A stretch of DNA of 64,000 nt, from contig NZ_JADCDB010000021.1 in assembly GCF_020252395.1 (NCBI RefSeq), positions 1 through 64,000 on the forward strand, in the 5' to 3' direction. A model generated the notes under the pieces. The model made no database searches. It worked only from the letters and a program-made list of their open reading frames with translations, and was not told where the DNA came from. Source of the stretch: Aestuariivirga sp. (lineage in GTDB: Bacteria; Pseudomonadota; Alphaproteobacteria; Rhizobiales; Aestuariivirgaceae). Positions 8,722 to 18,693 of this stretch are shown here, piece by piece. Numbering within the stretch: position 1 is the first letter of the stretch; every line of letters starts with the position of its first letter. The translations under genes were made by a program, and so were the position numbers.

Positions 8722-10703
8722 TCGGCGGGCACCGCCCGGACGTTCGCCGCGCGCTTCGGCGCGCCGACGCGGTAGCGCCGGTCGGAGATCGACAGCAAAC
8801 CGCCGAGGAACATCACCGCCGCGCCCAGCCAGATGAAGTTGACGAAGGGATTGTAATAGAAGCGCATGGCGCGCGCGCCTCCCGCCGTCTCATCGCCCAT
8901 CACCACATAGACGTCGCCAGCCCAAGTCTGGTGGAGGCCCACTTCGGTGGTGGGCATGCCCGAGGGCTTGAAGACGCGCTTCTCGGAGCGGAGTGTCGCC
9001 AGGAGTTCGCCGCCCTGCTTCACCGTGAATGTGCCCACACGGCCGGTGTAATTCTCGCCCTTGAGCGGGCCCTCGCCCTCGAAGGTGACGGTGTATTTGC
9101 CGACGGGCGAGGATTCGCCTGGCTTCAGCGCCACGATGACCTCCACCCGCCATAGCGAGATGGCGATGATTCCGGCGGCGAGGATGCCGAGGCCGGCATG
9201 CGCCACCGCCGTGCCGATGGCCGAGCGCGGCAGACCGATGAGGCGGCGCCAGCTGGTGGCCAGCGGCGCCTTGAACAGCGCCACCTTGGCGGCAATGTCC
9301 GCGACGGCGCCGAAGACCAGCCAGGCGGCGATGGCCATGCCGGCGGGCGCGAGCCACGGCCCGCGCACATTGAGGGCGAAGACAATGACGCCGGCGAGCA
9401 GCGCCAGCATCGCGGCAAGCCAGAGCCGCTTCATGGCAAGCCCCACGTCGCCGCGCTTCCACGCGAGGAAGGCGCCGAGCGGCACCAGCAGAAGCAGCGG
9501 CAGCACGATGGGTCCGAAGGTGAGATCGAAGTAAGGCGGGCCGACCGATATCTTGTCGCCCGTCAGGGTTTCCAGCGCCAGAGGATAAAGCGTGCCGACG
9601 AACACCGCGAGGCAGGACACGCAGAGGAGGAGGTTGTTAAGCACAAGGCTTCCCTCCCTGCTGATCGGCGCAAATAATCCGCCTGCCTTCAGCTGCGGCG
9701 CGCGCCAGGCGAAGAGCGAGAGGGACCCGCCAATGAAGACGCAGAGGATCATCAGGATGAAGGCGCCGCGCTGCGGGTCGACCGCAAAGGCGTGCACCGA
9801 GGTGAGCACGCCCGAGCGCACCAGGAAGGTGCCCATGAGCGAGAGCGAGAAGGCGAGGATCGACAGCAGCACCGTCCAGATCTTCAGCGCATTGCGCTTC
9901 TCGACCACGACGGCGGAATGGATGAGCGCAGTGGCGACCAGCCACGGCATGAGGCTGGCGTTCTCCACCGGATCCCAGAACCACCAGCCGCCCCAGCCGA
10001 GCTCGTAATAGGCCCACCAGGAACCCATGGCGATGCCCACGGTGAGGAACATCCAGGCCACCAGCGTCCACGGCCTCACCCAGCGCGCCCAGGCGGCGTC
10101 AACCCGGCCTTCGATCAGGGCTGCGACGGCGAAAGCGAAGGCGATGGAGAGGCCGACATAGCCCGCATAGAGGAAGGGCGGATGGAAGGCCAAGGCCGGG
10201 TCCTGCAGGATCGGGTTCAGGCCATTGCCTTCGATCGGCGGCGGGTCGACGCGGATGAATGGGTTGGATGTCATCACGATGAAGAGGAGGAAGGCCAGCC
10301 CGATCGAGCCCTGGATTGCCAGCACGCGGGCTCTGAGTTCCAGCGGCAGGTTGCCGCCGAACACCGCCACCGCTGCGCCATAGAGCGCGAGAATCAGCAC
10401 CCACAGCAGCATGGAGCCTTCATGGTTTCCCCACACGCCGCTGATCTTGTACAGAAGCGGCTTGGCGGAATGCGAGTTCTCGATGACGTTCAGCACCGAG
10501 AAGTCGGAGGTGACATATGCATGCGTCAGCGCCGCGAAGGCGATGGCGATGAGAACGAGCTGCAAGAGGGCCGCCGAAATGGCCGCCCGCATGGCCGCCA
10601 CGTCGCCGCGCTGGGCGCCCCACAGTGGCGCCACGAACTGGTAGAGCGCCACGCCGACAGCGAGGATGAGCGCAAAATGCCCGATTTCGGCGATGAAGGT
10701 CAT
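8718..10703 (-). CDS. ccmF: Haem lyase subunit CcmF (CycK)
   Basis: A 661-residue polytopic inner-membrane protein that transfers haem from holo-CcmE to apocytochrome c. It has about 14 hydrophobic segments and the tryptophan-rich WWD motif (GWGGWWFWDPVENASLMPW). The large periplasmic loop near the C-terminus (about 515-620) is followed by the last TM (about 620-640). Length matches the family. Both ends overlap neighbours by four bases (ccmE upstream, ccmH downstream), indicating one operon. Confidence 0.97.
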   Translation of the reverse strand: MTFIAEIGHFALILAVGVALYQFVAPLWGAQRGDVAAMRAAISAALLQLVLIAIAFAALTHAYVTSDFSVLNVIENSHSAKPLLYKISGVWGNHEGSMLLWVLILALYGAAVAVFGGNLPLELRARVLAIQGSIGLAFLLFIVMTSNPFIRVDPPPIEGNGLNPILQDPALAFHPPFLYAGYVGLSIAFAFAVAALIEGRVDAAWARWVRPWTLVAWMFLTVGIAMGSWWAYYELGWGGWWFWDPVENASLMPWLVATALIHSAVVVEKRNALKIWTVLLSILAFSLSLMGTFLVRSGVLTSVHAFAVDPQRGAFILMILCVFIGGSLSLFAWRAPQLKAGGLFAPISREGSLVLNNLLLCVSCLAVFVGTLYPLALETLTGDKISVGPPYFDLTFGPIVLPLLLLVPLGAFLAWKRGDVGLAMKRLWLAAMLALLAGVIVFALNVRGPWLAPAGMAIAAWLVFGAVADIAAKVALFKAPLATSWRRLIGLPRSAIGTAVAHAGLGILAAGIIAISLWRVEVIVALKPGESSPVGKYTVTFEGEGPLKGENYTGRVGTFTVKQGGELLATLRSEKRVFKPSGMPTTEVGLHQTWAGDVYVVMGDETAGGARAMRFYYNPFVNFIWLGAAVMFLGGLLSISDRRYRVGAPKRAANVRAVPAE

Positions 10704-11146
10704 TGCCCCGCTCCCTTGCCCAGCTTGACGCCTTTTTCCTTCAGACTGTTGGCCAGCTCACGCGGCATGTAATTCTCGTCATGCTTGGCCAGCACCGTGT
10801 CGGCCACGAATGTGCCGTCCGGCTGCATCTTGCCCTCGGTGACGACCCCCTGCCCCTCGCGGAACAGGTCCGGCAGTATGCCGTCATAACTCACCGTCAC
10901 GGTCTGAAGCGTATCGGTCACGGCAAAGCTCGTCACCGTGCCAGGGCCCTTCTTGACGCTGCCATTCTCCACCATGCCGCCGAGGCGGATGCGCTGGCCC
11001 GCTTGCACATGGGTGTCAGCCAGGTCGCTCGGCGTGTGGAAGAAGGTGATGGTGCCGGACAGCGCATAGAGCACCAGCCCCGCGGCGAGGCCCAGCACGG
11101 CCAAGCCGCCGAGGATGAGGGAAAGCCGCTTTTGTTTGCGCGTCAT
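10700..11146 (-). CDS. ccmE: Haem chaperone CcmE (CycJ)
   Basis: A 148-residue periplasmic haem chaperone with one N-terminal TM anchor (about 9-29) and an OB-fold. His122, followed by Tyr126 in KHDENYMP, is the covalent haem-binding site. It overlaps ccmI and ccmF by four bases at each end. Confidence 0.97.
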   Translation of the reverse strand: MTRKQKRLSLILGGLAVLGLAAGLVLYALSGTITFFHTPSDLADTHVQAGQRIRLGGMVENGSVKKGPGTVTSFAVTDTLQTVTVSYDGILPDLFREGQGVVTEGKMQPDGTFVADTVLAKHDENYMPRELANSLKEKGVKLGKGAGQ

Positions 11147-12237
11147 TGAACATTCATCTCCTTCGCCAGCCCGTCAATCTGCGACAGCGCGTCCTGGTTT
11201 GCGGCGAACTGGTCCTTGGCCTTGTCATACGCGGCCTTGGCCTTATCGGTGTCGCCCAGCACGGCGCGCGCGCGGATCAGCCGCAGCCAGCCGTCGAGAT
11301 TATCCGGATTTGCGGCGAGTTTCTGTTCAAGCCCGTCGACCATGCCACGGATCATCGCCTGCTGGTCACCCGCCGGCATGTTCTGGGCATCGGCCATGGT
11401 CTGCTGGTCCAAAGCCGGGGGCTTTGCCGTCATGTCCCGCATCTCGGCCAGCAGCATGGGCCGCCACGGCGCATCGGCCGGTGTATCCTTCAGGAAGGCC
11501 TCGAAGGCGGCCTTGGCTTCATCGGCCTTGCCCTGCTGCTTGAGCGCAAGAGCTTCGTAGAAGCGCGCCTTGGGGAATGTGGGGTCGAGCTTCAGCGCCT
11601 TCTCGAACAGCGCCTGCGCCTGAGCCGGCACCATGCCCTGGTTGCCCATGACCAGTGCCTCACCATAATCCGAGATGCTGGCGGCATCCGGCGGCGAGAG
11701 GCGCACGATGTTGCGATAGGCTTCTGCCGCATCGTCCCAGCGCTGGTCCCGGCGGTAGACGGGTGCGAGGATCTGCCAGCCCTGCAGGTCGTCCGGATTG
11801 GCCTCGAGGTGCAGTTCCACTTTTTCCACGAGGGCTTCCATATCGCCGTTCTTCTCGGCATTCGCCATGCGCCAGGCATGGGGCACGTCAGCCAGTTGCG
11901 GATTGCCGGCCCTGAGGTAGAGCGGCAGCGCCACGGCGGGCACGATCAGGGTTGCGGCGATGGCGGCCCATGCGAAGCCCGGCGCCTTCCGCCTCTGCGG
12001 CGCTTCGGCGGTGGCGATCAGCCGGCGGGAGATCTCGTTGCGCGCCGCGTCGGCCTCGGCCTGGCCGATGGTGCCGCGCGCGACGTCGCGCTCGAGCTCG
12101 GCCAGCTGGTCGCGGAACACCGCGCGGTCATAGGCGGCGCGCTCGGCTTGCGTTTCAGCAGGCTTGGACTTGACCACCGGCCACAGCAGTGCTGCCAGCA
12201 CGGCCGCGGTCATGGCGGCGAAAACGATCCAGATCAT
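11143..12237 (-). CDS. ccmI: Cytochrome c maturation protein CcmI (CycH)
   Basis: A protein of about 364 residues with an N-terminal TM (IVFAAMTAAVLAALLWPVV), a cytoplasmic loop with DRAVFRDQLAELERD, a second TM near 95-115, and periplasmic TPR repeats (for example LQGWQILAPVYRRDQRWDDA). It delivers apocytochrome c to CcmF/H. The frame extends to 12282, but MIWIVFAAM at 12237 matches the family start. First gene of the ccm operon; the 160 bases to divergent soxB hold both promoters. Confidence 0.92.
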   Translation of the reverse strand: MIWIVFAAMTAAVLAALLWPVVKSKPAETQAERAAYDRAVFRDQLAELERDVARGTIGQAEADAARNEISRRLIATAEAPQRRKAPGFAWAAIAATLIVPAVALPLYLRAGNPQLADVPHAWRMANAEKNGDMEALVEKVELHLEANPDDLQGWQILAPVYRRDQRWDDAAEAYRNIVRLSPPDAASISDYGEALVMGNQGMVPAQAQALFEKALKLDPTFPKARFYEALALKQQGKADEAKAAFEAFLKDTPADAPWRPMLLAEMRDMTAKPPALDQQTMADAQNMPAGDQQAMIRGMVDGLEQKLAANPDNLDGWLRLIRARAVLGDTDKAKAAYDKAKDQFAANQDALSQIDGLAKEMNVQ

Positions 12238-12398
12238 GGTGATCCATGAGATATTCCCTTGAGCCCTATTAATGCAATTCATCCGTTAAGGCCAATTCCC
12301 GGCCGCATTGTCGCATCGCGGCCCCTTGGCGTCGGAAAAGCCTTGGTTCCGCCCTTTGTGTTGCGTTAGAAAACGGCCCAGTTGCAAGGAATTCACCC

Positions 12399-13652
12399 AT
12401 GAAGCCGCGCTATTCCGTCTTTTCGCTCGCGCGAAACGCGATGAATTACCACAAGGACTGGGAGAGGGCCTGGCGCTCGCCTGCCCCGAAAGAGGAATAT
12501 GACGCCGTCATCGTCGGCGCCGGCGGCCACGGCCTGGCCACCGCCTATTACCTCGCCAAGAATCACAAGATGACCAATATCGCGGTGGTCGAAAAGGGCT
12601 GGCTGGGCGGCGGCAACACCGGCCGCAACACCACCATCATCCGCTCCAACTACCTCCAGGACCCCTCGATCGCCATCTATGAGCTCGCCCGCTCGCTTTA
12701 CGAGGACCTGTCGCAGGACCTGAACTACAACGTCATGTTCAGCCCGCGCGGCGTGCTCATGCTTTGCCAGACGCAGCACGAGTTCCGCGCTTTCCAGCGC
12801 ACGGCACACGCCAACCGGCTGGCCGGCCTCGACTGCCGCATGGTGACGCCGCAGGAGGTGAAGGAGATCGTCCCGATCATCAATGACGATCCCAACTGCC
12901 GCTACCCGATCCTCGGCGCCTATTACCAGCCGCGCGGCGGCACGGGCCGCCATGACGCGGTGGCCTGGGGCTATGCCCGCGGGGCGGACGCCATGGGCGT
13001 CGACATCATCCAGAACTGCGAAGTGACCGGCATTGAGCGCGATGGCGGCAAGGTTGTGGGCCTCGAAACCACGCGCGGCGTGATCAAGACGAAAAAGATC
13101 GGCGTCGTCACCGCAGGCCACGTCTCCACCATCATGGACATGGCGGGCGTGCGCATGCCGATCGAGAGCCAGTGCCTGCAGGCGCTGGTCTCCGAGCCGA
13201 TCAAGCCGGTCATCGACTGCGTGGTCATGGCCAACACGGTCCACGGTTACATGAGCCAGTCCGACAAGGGCGAGCTCGTCATCGGCGGCGGCACTGATCC
13301 CTACAAAAACTATTCGCAGCGCGGCTCCTTCCCGGCGCTGGAACACACGGTGGCCGCACTGGTCGAAACCTTCCCCATCATCTCGCGGCTGCGCATGCTC
13401 CGCCTGTGGGGCGGCATCGTCGACATGACGGGCGACCGTTCGCCCATCATCTCCAAGACGCCGGTCGAGGGCCTCTATGTCAACTGCGGCTGGGGCACCG
13501 GCGGCTTCAAAGCCATCCCCGGTTCGGGTTGGGTCTTCGCCGACACGATCGCCAATGACCGCCCGCACCCCATCGCCGAGCCCTTCGGCCTCAACCGCTT
13601 CCAGGAAGGCCGCCTGATCGACGAATCCGTCGCCGCCGCGGTCGCCCACTAG
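12399..13652 (+). CDS. soxB: Sarcosine oxidase subunit beta
   Basis: A 417-residue FAD/FMN amine oxidase subunit of heterotetrameric sarcosine oxidase. The dinucleotide-binding motif VIVGAGGHGLATAYYL is at 37-52. His185 in GGTGRHDAVAWG is positioned like the covalent FMN histidine of this subunit (inferred by motif). With alpha, gamma and delta it oxidises sarcosine to glycine, passing the methyl group to tetrahydrofolate and electrons to O2. AAGGA lies eight bases before the ATG. First gene of soxBDAG. Confidence 0.96.
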   Translation: MKPRYSVFSLARNAMNYHKDWERAWRSPAPKEEYDAVIVGAGGHGLATAYYLAKNHKMTNIAVVEKGWLGGGNTGRNTTIIRSNYLQDPSIAIYELARSLYEDLSQDLNYNVMFSPRGVLMLCQTQHEFRAFQRTAHANRLAGLDCRMVTPQEVKEIVPIINDDPNCRYPILGAYYQPRGGTGRHDAVAWGYARGADAMGVDIIQNCEVTGIERDGGKVVGLETTRGVIKTKKIGVVTAGHVSTIMDMAGVRMPIESQCLQALVSEPIKPVIDCVVMANTVHGYMSQSDKGELVIGGGTDPYKNYSQRGSFPALEHTVAALVETFPIISRLRMLRLWGGIVDMTGDRSPIISKTPVEGLYVNCGWGTGGFKAIPGSGWVFADTIANDRPHPIAEPFGLNRFQEGRLIDESVAAAVAH

Positions 13653-13663
13653 GAGGAACAGAA

Positions 13664-14017
13664 ATGCTGGTCGTCAAATGCCCCGTCTGCGGCGCCGAAG
13701 GTGACGAGACGGATTTCCACGCCGGCGGCCAGGCACATGTCCGCCGCCCCGCCACCACCGACCCCGCCCACGTGACGGACGAGGAGCAGCGTGACTATCT
13801 GTTCATCCGCATCAACCCCAAGGGCCTGCACTTCGAGCGCTGGCGCTGCGACCGCGGCTGCGGCAAGTGGTTCCACGCCGCGCGCGACACGGTGACCATG
13901 GAGTTCAAGGCCTTCTACGGCATCACCGAACTGCCGCCGATGGACGTGATCGCGCAGGCCAAGGGCCAATGGGCCGAGTATTTCGAACACCGCCTCAAGT
14001 CGGAGCATAAGGCATGA
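13664..14017 (+). CDS. soxD: Sarcosine oxidase subunit delta
   Basis: A 117-residue zinc-binding subunit. Cys6 and Cys9 (KCPVCG) and a second pair in WRCDRGCGKWFH (Cys62, Cys66) are the likely zinc ligands. A strong AGGAGG precedes the start, and the stop overlaps the soxA ATG by four bases. Confidence 0.95.
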   Translation: MLVVKCPVCGAEGDETDFHAGGQAHVRRPATTDPAHVTDEEQRDYLFIRINPKGLHFERWRCDRGCGKWFHAARDTVTMEFKAFYGITELPPMDVIAQAKGQWAEYFEHRLKSEHKA

Positions 14018-17000
14018 GCAAGCCATATCGTCTGGGCTCCGGCGGCCGCCTCGTCGACCGCACGAAGAAAGTCAGCTTCACCTTCGACGGCAAGAGCGTC
14101 TCGGGTTTCCAGGGCGACACCGTCGCCTCCGCCGTGCTCGCTTCGGGCCAGCGCGTCTTCGGCCGCAGCTTCAAGTATCACCGCCCGCGCGGGCTTGTGG
14201 GCCTCGGCTCGGAAGAGATGAACGCGCTTGTCGGCGTGGGCCTCGGCGCCCGGCACGAGCCGAACCTTCGGGCCACCCAGGTCGAGATATTCAATGGCAT
14301 GGCGGCCGTCTCGCAGAACCGCTGGCCGTCGCTGAACTGGGACGTGGGCGCCATCAACAACCAGCTCTCGCGCTTCTTCCCCGGCGGCTTCTATTACAAG
14401 ACCTTCATGTGGCCGCAGTCGTTCTGGAAGCACGTCTACGAGCCCTTCATCCGCCGCGCAGCGGGCTTGGGGAAAGCGCCCGAAGGACGCGACCCCGACA
14501 GCTACGAGCAGATCCACGTCCATTGCGACGTCCTCGTCATCGGCGGCGGCATCGCCGGCCTTGCGGCAGCGGAAGCTGCGGCGGCTAACGGCGCCAAGGT
14601 CGTCATCGCCGACGAGAACCCGCAGCTGGGCGGCCTCGCCGACATCTCGGGCGGCGCCATCGACAGCCAGTCGCTTGTGGACTGGACGGCCGCCAAGGGC
14701 GCCAAGCTCTACGCCGCAGAGAACGTGCATGTGCTGAACCGCACCACGGTGGTGGGCCACTGGCACCACAATTTCGTGATGCTGTTCGAGCGTGTCGCCG
14801 ATCATGACCCTGCCCTGCTGTCGCAGGGCGTGCCGCGCCACCGGTTGTGGAAGGTCCGCGCACACCAGGTGATCCTCGCCACCGGCTCGATCGAGCGCCC
14901 CATCGCTTTCGCCAACAACGACCGTCCGGGCGTCATGCTCGCCTCCGCTGCACGCGGCATGGTGGAGCGTTACGGTGTTGCGCCGGGCTCCAACGGCGTC
15001 GTCTTCACCAACAATGACGACGCCTACCAGACGGCCATCGTTCTGAAACATGCCGGTGTCGGTGTCCGCGTCGCCGACAGCCGCGCGCGTGCCGAAGGGG
15101 CTCTCCCCAGCAAGGCGCGCGAGATGGGAATCCCGGTCGATACCGGTTCCGTCATTTCGGCCGTCAACACCACCTGGGGCGGCCTCAACATCACCGGCGT
15201 CAAGATCGCCTCCTACCGCAAGGGTCAGGGCCGCGTGATCAAGGAGACGAAGGCGGAGGCCGATTTCGTCGCCATGTCCGGCGGCTGGAATCCAGCGCTG
15301 CACCTCTGGTGCCACAACGGCGGCAAGATCCGCTTCGACGATGCGCTGCAGGCCTTCCGGCCCGACAAGCATCACGACCACATCACGGCGATCGGCGCTG
15401 CCAACGGCCATTTCGGCCTGCACCAGATCCTCGAAGAGGCCTACCACGCCGGTTCGAAGCTCTCAGGTCACGGCAATCTCCATCCCGTTCCCACCGCCCA
15501 GCAGGCGGAGGAGCGCCCGCTGGAGCCGATCTGGTTCGCGCCCGCCACCGGCAAGTACAATGAAGGCAACAAGCACTTCATCGACTACCAGAACGACGTG
15601 ACGGCGGCCGACCTCGAGCTCGCCCAGCGCGAAGGCTATGAATCGGTGGAGCACACCAAGCGCTACACCACTTTCGGTATGGCCACCGACCAGGGGAAGA
15701 CGTCGAACATCAACGGCCTCGGCGTCATCTCGGAAGCGAGCGGCAAGACGATCCCGGAAGTGGGCATCACCACGTTCCGCCCGCCCTACACGCCCTTCTC
15801 CTTCGGCTCCGTGGCAGGTGTGCTCACCAAGGACCTGTTCCTGCCCATCCGCCGCACCGCCATCTACCAGTGGCACGTGGACCACGGCGCCGTCTTCGAA
15901 CCCGTCGGCCAGTGGCGCCGCGCCTATACCTATCCCAAGGCGGGCGAAACCAACCACCAGTCGATCGACCGCGAGATCCTTGGCGTGCGCAACAAGGTGG
16001 GCCTGCTGGACGCTTCGACCCTCGGCAAGATCGAGATCAAGGGCCCGGATGCGGCCGAATTCCTCGATCGCATGTACACAAACATGTTCTCGACGCTGAA
16101 GATCGGCAAATGCCGCTACGGTCTGATGATGAACGAGCTGGGCTTCCTCACGGATGACGGCGTGACGGTGCGCCTCTCCGATGACCACTTCCTGATGCAC
16201 ACGACGTCAGGCGGCGCCGACCGCATCTCGGCCTGGCTCGAGGAATGGCTGCAGACCGAGTGGACGCATTACAAGGTCTTCGTCACCAACGTCACCGAGA
16301 ACTGGTCGCAATTCGCCATCGCCGGCCCCCGCGCCCGCGACGTGCTGAAGAAGCTCGATCCCAGCTTCGACCTCTCGAACGAGGCGCTACCCCACATGTC
16401 CTTCGTCGAAGGCAAGCTCGGCGCCTATCCGGTGCGCGTCTACCGCATCTCGTTCTCGGGCGAGCTCTCCTACGAGGTGGCAACCCCGTCCAGTTATGGC
16501 CTCGGCCTGTGGAAGGACATCGTTGCGGCGGGCGCGGAATTCGGCCTCGAGCCCTATGGCACCGAAGCCCTCCACGTGCTGCGCGCCGAGAAGGGCTATA
16601 TCGTGGTCGGCGACGAAACCGACGGCACCACGACGCCCATCGACGTCGGCCTCGAGGGCCTCGTCTCCAAGAAGAAGGCGGACTTCCTCGGCAAGCGTTC
16701 GCTGGAACAGTCCTTCCTCAAGGGCCCGAACAGGAAGCAGCTCGTGGGCCTCCTCACCGAGGACCCGAACGACGTGCTCCCCGACGGCGCTTATGCCGTG
16801 CGGCACGTCAAGGACAAGCCGCCGATGGAGATGATCGGCCAGGTCACGTCGTCCTACCGCTCGCCCACGCTGGGCCGCTCCATCGCCATGGCGTTGATCG
16901 AGAACGGACGCAATCGCATGGGCGAAACCATCTCCTTCCCGCTCCCGGGCGGCAAGGTGGTGCGCGCCAAGATCACCGACACCGTCTTCTATGACAAGGA

Positions 17001-17022
17001 AGGGGCCAAGCTGAATGTCTGA
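14014..17022 (+). CDS. soxA: Sarcosine oxidase subunit alpha
   Basis: A 1002-residue catalytic subunit. The N-terminal region (about 20-100) resembles 2Fe-2S-like SoxA-N domains. The NAD/FAD Rossmann motif VLVIGGGIAGLAAAEAA is near 172-190, and the C-terminal folate-binding aminomethyltransferase (GcvT-like) domain covers about 605-1000. The GcvT-like part forms 5,10-methylene-tetrahydrofolate from the sarcosine methyl group. Start overlaps soxD, end overlaps soxG by eight bases. Full length and intact. Confidence 0.96.
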   Translation: MSKPYRLGSGGRLVDRTKKVSFTFDGKSVSGFQGDTVASAVLASGQRVFGRSFKYHRPRGLVGLGSEEMNALVGVGLGARHEPNLRATQVEIFNGMAAVSQNRWPSLNWDVGAINNQLSRFFPGGFYYKTFMWPQSFWKHVYEPFIRRAAGLGKAPEGRDPDSYEQIHVHCDVLVIGGGIAGLAAAEAAAANGAKVVIADENPQLGGLADISGGAIDSQSLVDWTAAKGAKLYAAENVHVLNRTTVVGHWHHNFVMLFERVADHDPALLSQGVPRHRLWKVRAHQVILATGSIERPIAFANNDRPGVMLASAARGMVERYGVAPGSNGVVFTNNDDAYQTAIVLKHAGVGVRVADSRARAEGALPSKAREMGIPVDTGSVISAVNTTWGGLNITGVKIASYRKGQGRVIKETKAEADFVAMSGGWNPALHLWCHNGGKIRFDDALQAFRPDKHHDHITAIGAANGHFGLHQILEEAYHAGSKLSGHGNLHPVPTAQQAEERPLEPIWFAPATGKYNEGNKHFIDYQNDVTAADLELAQREGYESVEHTKRYTTFGMATDQGKTSNINGLGVISEASGKTIPEVGITTFRPPYTPFSFGSVAGVLTKDLFLPIRRTAIYQWHVDHGAVFEPVGQWRRAYTYPKAGETNHQSIDREILGVRNKVGLLDASTLGKIEIKGPDAAEFLDRMYTNMFSTLKIGKCRYGLMMNELGFLTDDGVTVRLSDDHFLMHTTSGGADRISAWLEEWLQTEWTHYKVFVTNVTENWSQFAIAGPRARDVLKKLDPSFDLSNEALPHMSFVEGKLGAYPVRVYRISFSGELSYEVATPSSYGLGLWKDIVAAGAEFGLEPYGTEALHVLRAEKGYIVVGDETDGTTTPIDVGLEGLVSKKKADFLGKRSLEQSFLKGPNRKQLVGLLTEDPNDVLPDGAYAVRHVKDKPPMEMIGQVTSSYRSPTLGRSIAMALIENGRNRMGETISFPLPGGKVVRAKITDTVFYDKEGAKLNV

Positions 17023-17617
17023 GCTCTCTTATCAATCGCCGCTCGCGGGCATCACCGCTCCCTCAGGGCTTTCGATCTCCATCCGCGAGATCACAGAGCG
17101 CGGCATGATCGATCTCCGCGGCCTCACCTCGGACGCCGCCTTCATGTCCGCCGTGAAGGGCGTGCTGGGCATGGATCTCCCCACCAGGCCCCGCACCTCC
17201 GTTTCCTGGGGCGACGTCAAGGTGCTGTGGCTCTCCATCGACCAGTGGCTGATCCTCAGCTCACGGAGCAAAGCGCATGAACTGCTTGCCATCCTGCGCG
17301 ATGCGCTGAAGGGTATCCACTCCCTCGTGGTCGACGTCTCCGACATGCGCGCGGTGATCCGCATCGAGGGCGAAGGCTGCCGCGAGGTTCTGATGAAGGG
17401 CACGTCGCTCGACCTGCTCGACAAGGAATACGTCCAAGGCTGCTGCCGCCGCATGCGCTACGCCGAAATCGCCGCACTGCTTGACGTGGTGGAAGACAAT
17501 GTCTTCGACATCTATGTTTTCCGCAGCTACACGCATTATACGTGGAATTTCCTCTGCGCCACCGCCAAGGCCCCGGCGAAGCTGAAGCTGTTCGGCGCGC
17601 AGGAGGTTCCGGCGTAA
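17015..17617 (+). CDS. soxG: Sarcosine oxidase subunit gamma
   Basis: A 200-residue structural subunit related to the N-terminal part of GcvT-fold proteins. ITERGMIDLRG and the later CRRMRYAEIAALLDVVEDNVFDI regions are typical of SoxG. Last gene of soxBDAG, overlapping soxA by eight bases. A palindromic repeat follows 25 bases after the stop. Confidence 0.93.
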   Translation: MSELSYQSPLAGITAPSGLSISIREITERGMIDLRGLTSDAAFMSAVKGVLGMDLPTRPRTSVSWGDVKVLWLSIDQWLILSSRSKAHELLAILRDALKGIHSLVVDVSDMRAVIRIEGEGCREVLMKGTSLDLLDKEYVQGCCRRMRYAEIAALLDVVEDNVFDIYVFRSYTHYTWNFLCATAKAPAKLKLFGAQEVPA

Positions 17618-17642
17618 TCACGCTGCAGACTTCGTGTTGCAA

Positions 17643-17675
17643 TCATCATGGCCGGGACAAGCCCGGGCATGATGA
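17643..17675. repeat. REP-like intergenic palindrome, copy 1
   Basis: Near-perfect inverted repeat with 14-base arms (one mismatch) around the loop ACAAG; core CCGGG-ACAAG-CCCGG. It sits between the convergent ends of soxG and the MTHFR-family gene and could also stop transcription from both sides. Related copies are at about 34554-34627 and 63609-63645. Confidence 0.7.
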
Positions 17676-17696
17676 AACCGAGAATGGGGAGGCGTG

Positions 17697-18566
17697 CTAC
17701 TTCACCGTCTTCAGCCAGTCGAACAGCTTGTCGAAGCCACCGAACGGATAAAGGTGCGGGCCTGCTATGCCCAGCTCCGGCTGTTGGTAGTGCACCTGGG
17801 CTAACCCTGCCACGAAATCATCCGGCGTGTTCACGGTGAGCAGCTTGGCAATATTGAGCGCCTGCTTCCTGATGAAGCGGGCGGAATTTCCCACGCCGCA
17901 CATGGCGGCGTATTTCGCCAGCGTCTTGATCGTCGCCGGGCCGGGGATGCCCACGTAAATGGGAAGGTCGATGCCCTCGGCGCGCAGGCCCTTGGCCCAT
18001 TCCGTCACCGGCCCGGCCTCGAACAGGAACTGCGTGGCGATGAAGCCCTGAAGGCCATTGGCCTTGAGATAAGCCTGCTTCGCCTTCAGCGCCTTCAGAA
18101 GCACCGCCTCGCCATGGACCTTGGTGATGTCCGGGTTGCCCTCGGGGTGGCCGGCAAGGCCAAGCGTCTTCACGCCATTGGCCTGGAACACGCCGGTCTG
18201 CATCAGCTGGATCGCCGCGTCATATTGGCCGATGGGTTCCGGCGCACCGCCGCCCAGCACCAGCATGGTGTCGGAGCCGGCGTCCGCCAGCGCCTTGATG
18301 CGGGCGCGGAGGCCGGCCTCGTCATTCACGAAGCGGGCCGGCACATGCGGCACCGGCCGGAAGCCCGCGGCGTTGATCTGCTTCACCGCCTCGATTTGGG
18401 CGGCAAGGTCACCCGCATCGATGAGGGCCACGAAGACGCGGCAGCCGGGCGCCAGCTTCTCCTTCAGCAGCGGCAGCTTCTCCACCTGCTTCGGCGTGAT
18501 CTCGATCGAGGACAGGCGCAGGAAGGAGGCGGTGGAGGATCCGGCGGCGGCGATCGGGGCATTCAT
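17697..18566 (-). CDS. Methylenetetrahydrofolate reductase family protein
   Basis: A 289-residue MetF-family TIM-barrel flavoprotein. Supporting segments are SSIEITPK near the N-terminus, RPVPHVPARF, LVLGGGAPEPIGQYD, the GVKTLGLAGHPEGNPD motif (about 133-148) and FIATQFLFEAGPVTEWAKGL. It interconverts 5,10-methylene- and 5-methyl-tetrahydrofolate. Location between sarcosine oxidase and a GbdR-type regulator suggests work in methyl-group catabolism rather than methionine synthesis; that role is inference. It is transcribed towards soxG. Confidence 0.85.
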   Translation of the reverse strand: MNAPIAAAGSSTASFLRLSSIEITPKQVEKLPLLKEKLAPGCRVFVALIDAGDLAAQIEAVKQINAAGFRPVPHVPARFVNDEAGLRARIKALADAGSDTMLVLGGGAPEPIGQYDAAIQLMQTGVFQANGVKTLGLAGHPEGNPDITKVHGEAVLLKALKAKQAYLKANGLQGFIATQFLFEAGPVTEWAKGLRAEGIDLPIYVGIPGPATIKTLAKYAAMCGVGNSARFIRKQALNIAKLLTVNTPDDFVAGLAQVHYQQPELGIAGPHLYPFGGFDKLFDWLKTVK

Positions 18567-18630
18567 GGGAAACGGGCTCCGTTAGGGTGGCCGGAGATTG
18601 CGCCAGCCGCCTGCCCCCCGCCCGGATGTT

Positions 18631-18693
18631 TGCGACCCCGCCATGATGAATGCGACCGGCTCCATCGGGCCGTGTCGTTTTCCGTCTGCGACA
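18631..18693. promoter_or_regulatory. Direct TGCGAC repeats in divergent regulator promoter
   Basis: TGCGACC at 18631 and 18651 (20 bases apart, about two helical turns) and TGCGACA at 18687 lie between the MTHFR-family gene and the AraC-type regulator gene. AraC-family proteins bind direct half-sites, so this is a candidate operator. A perfect palindrome TTTGCGCAAA follows at 18719-18728. Confidence 0.35.
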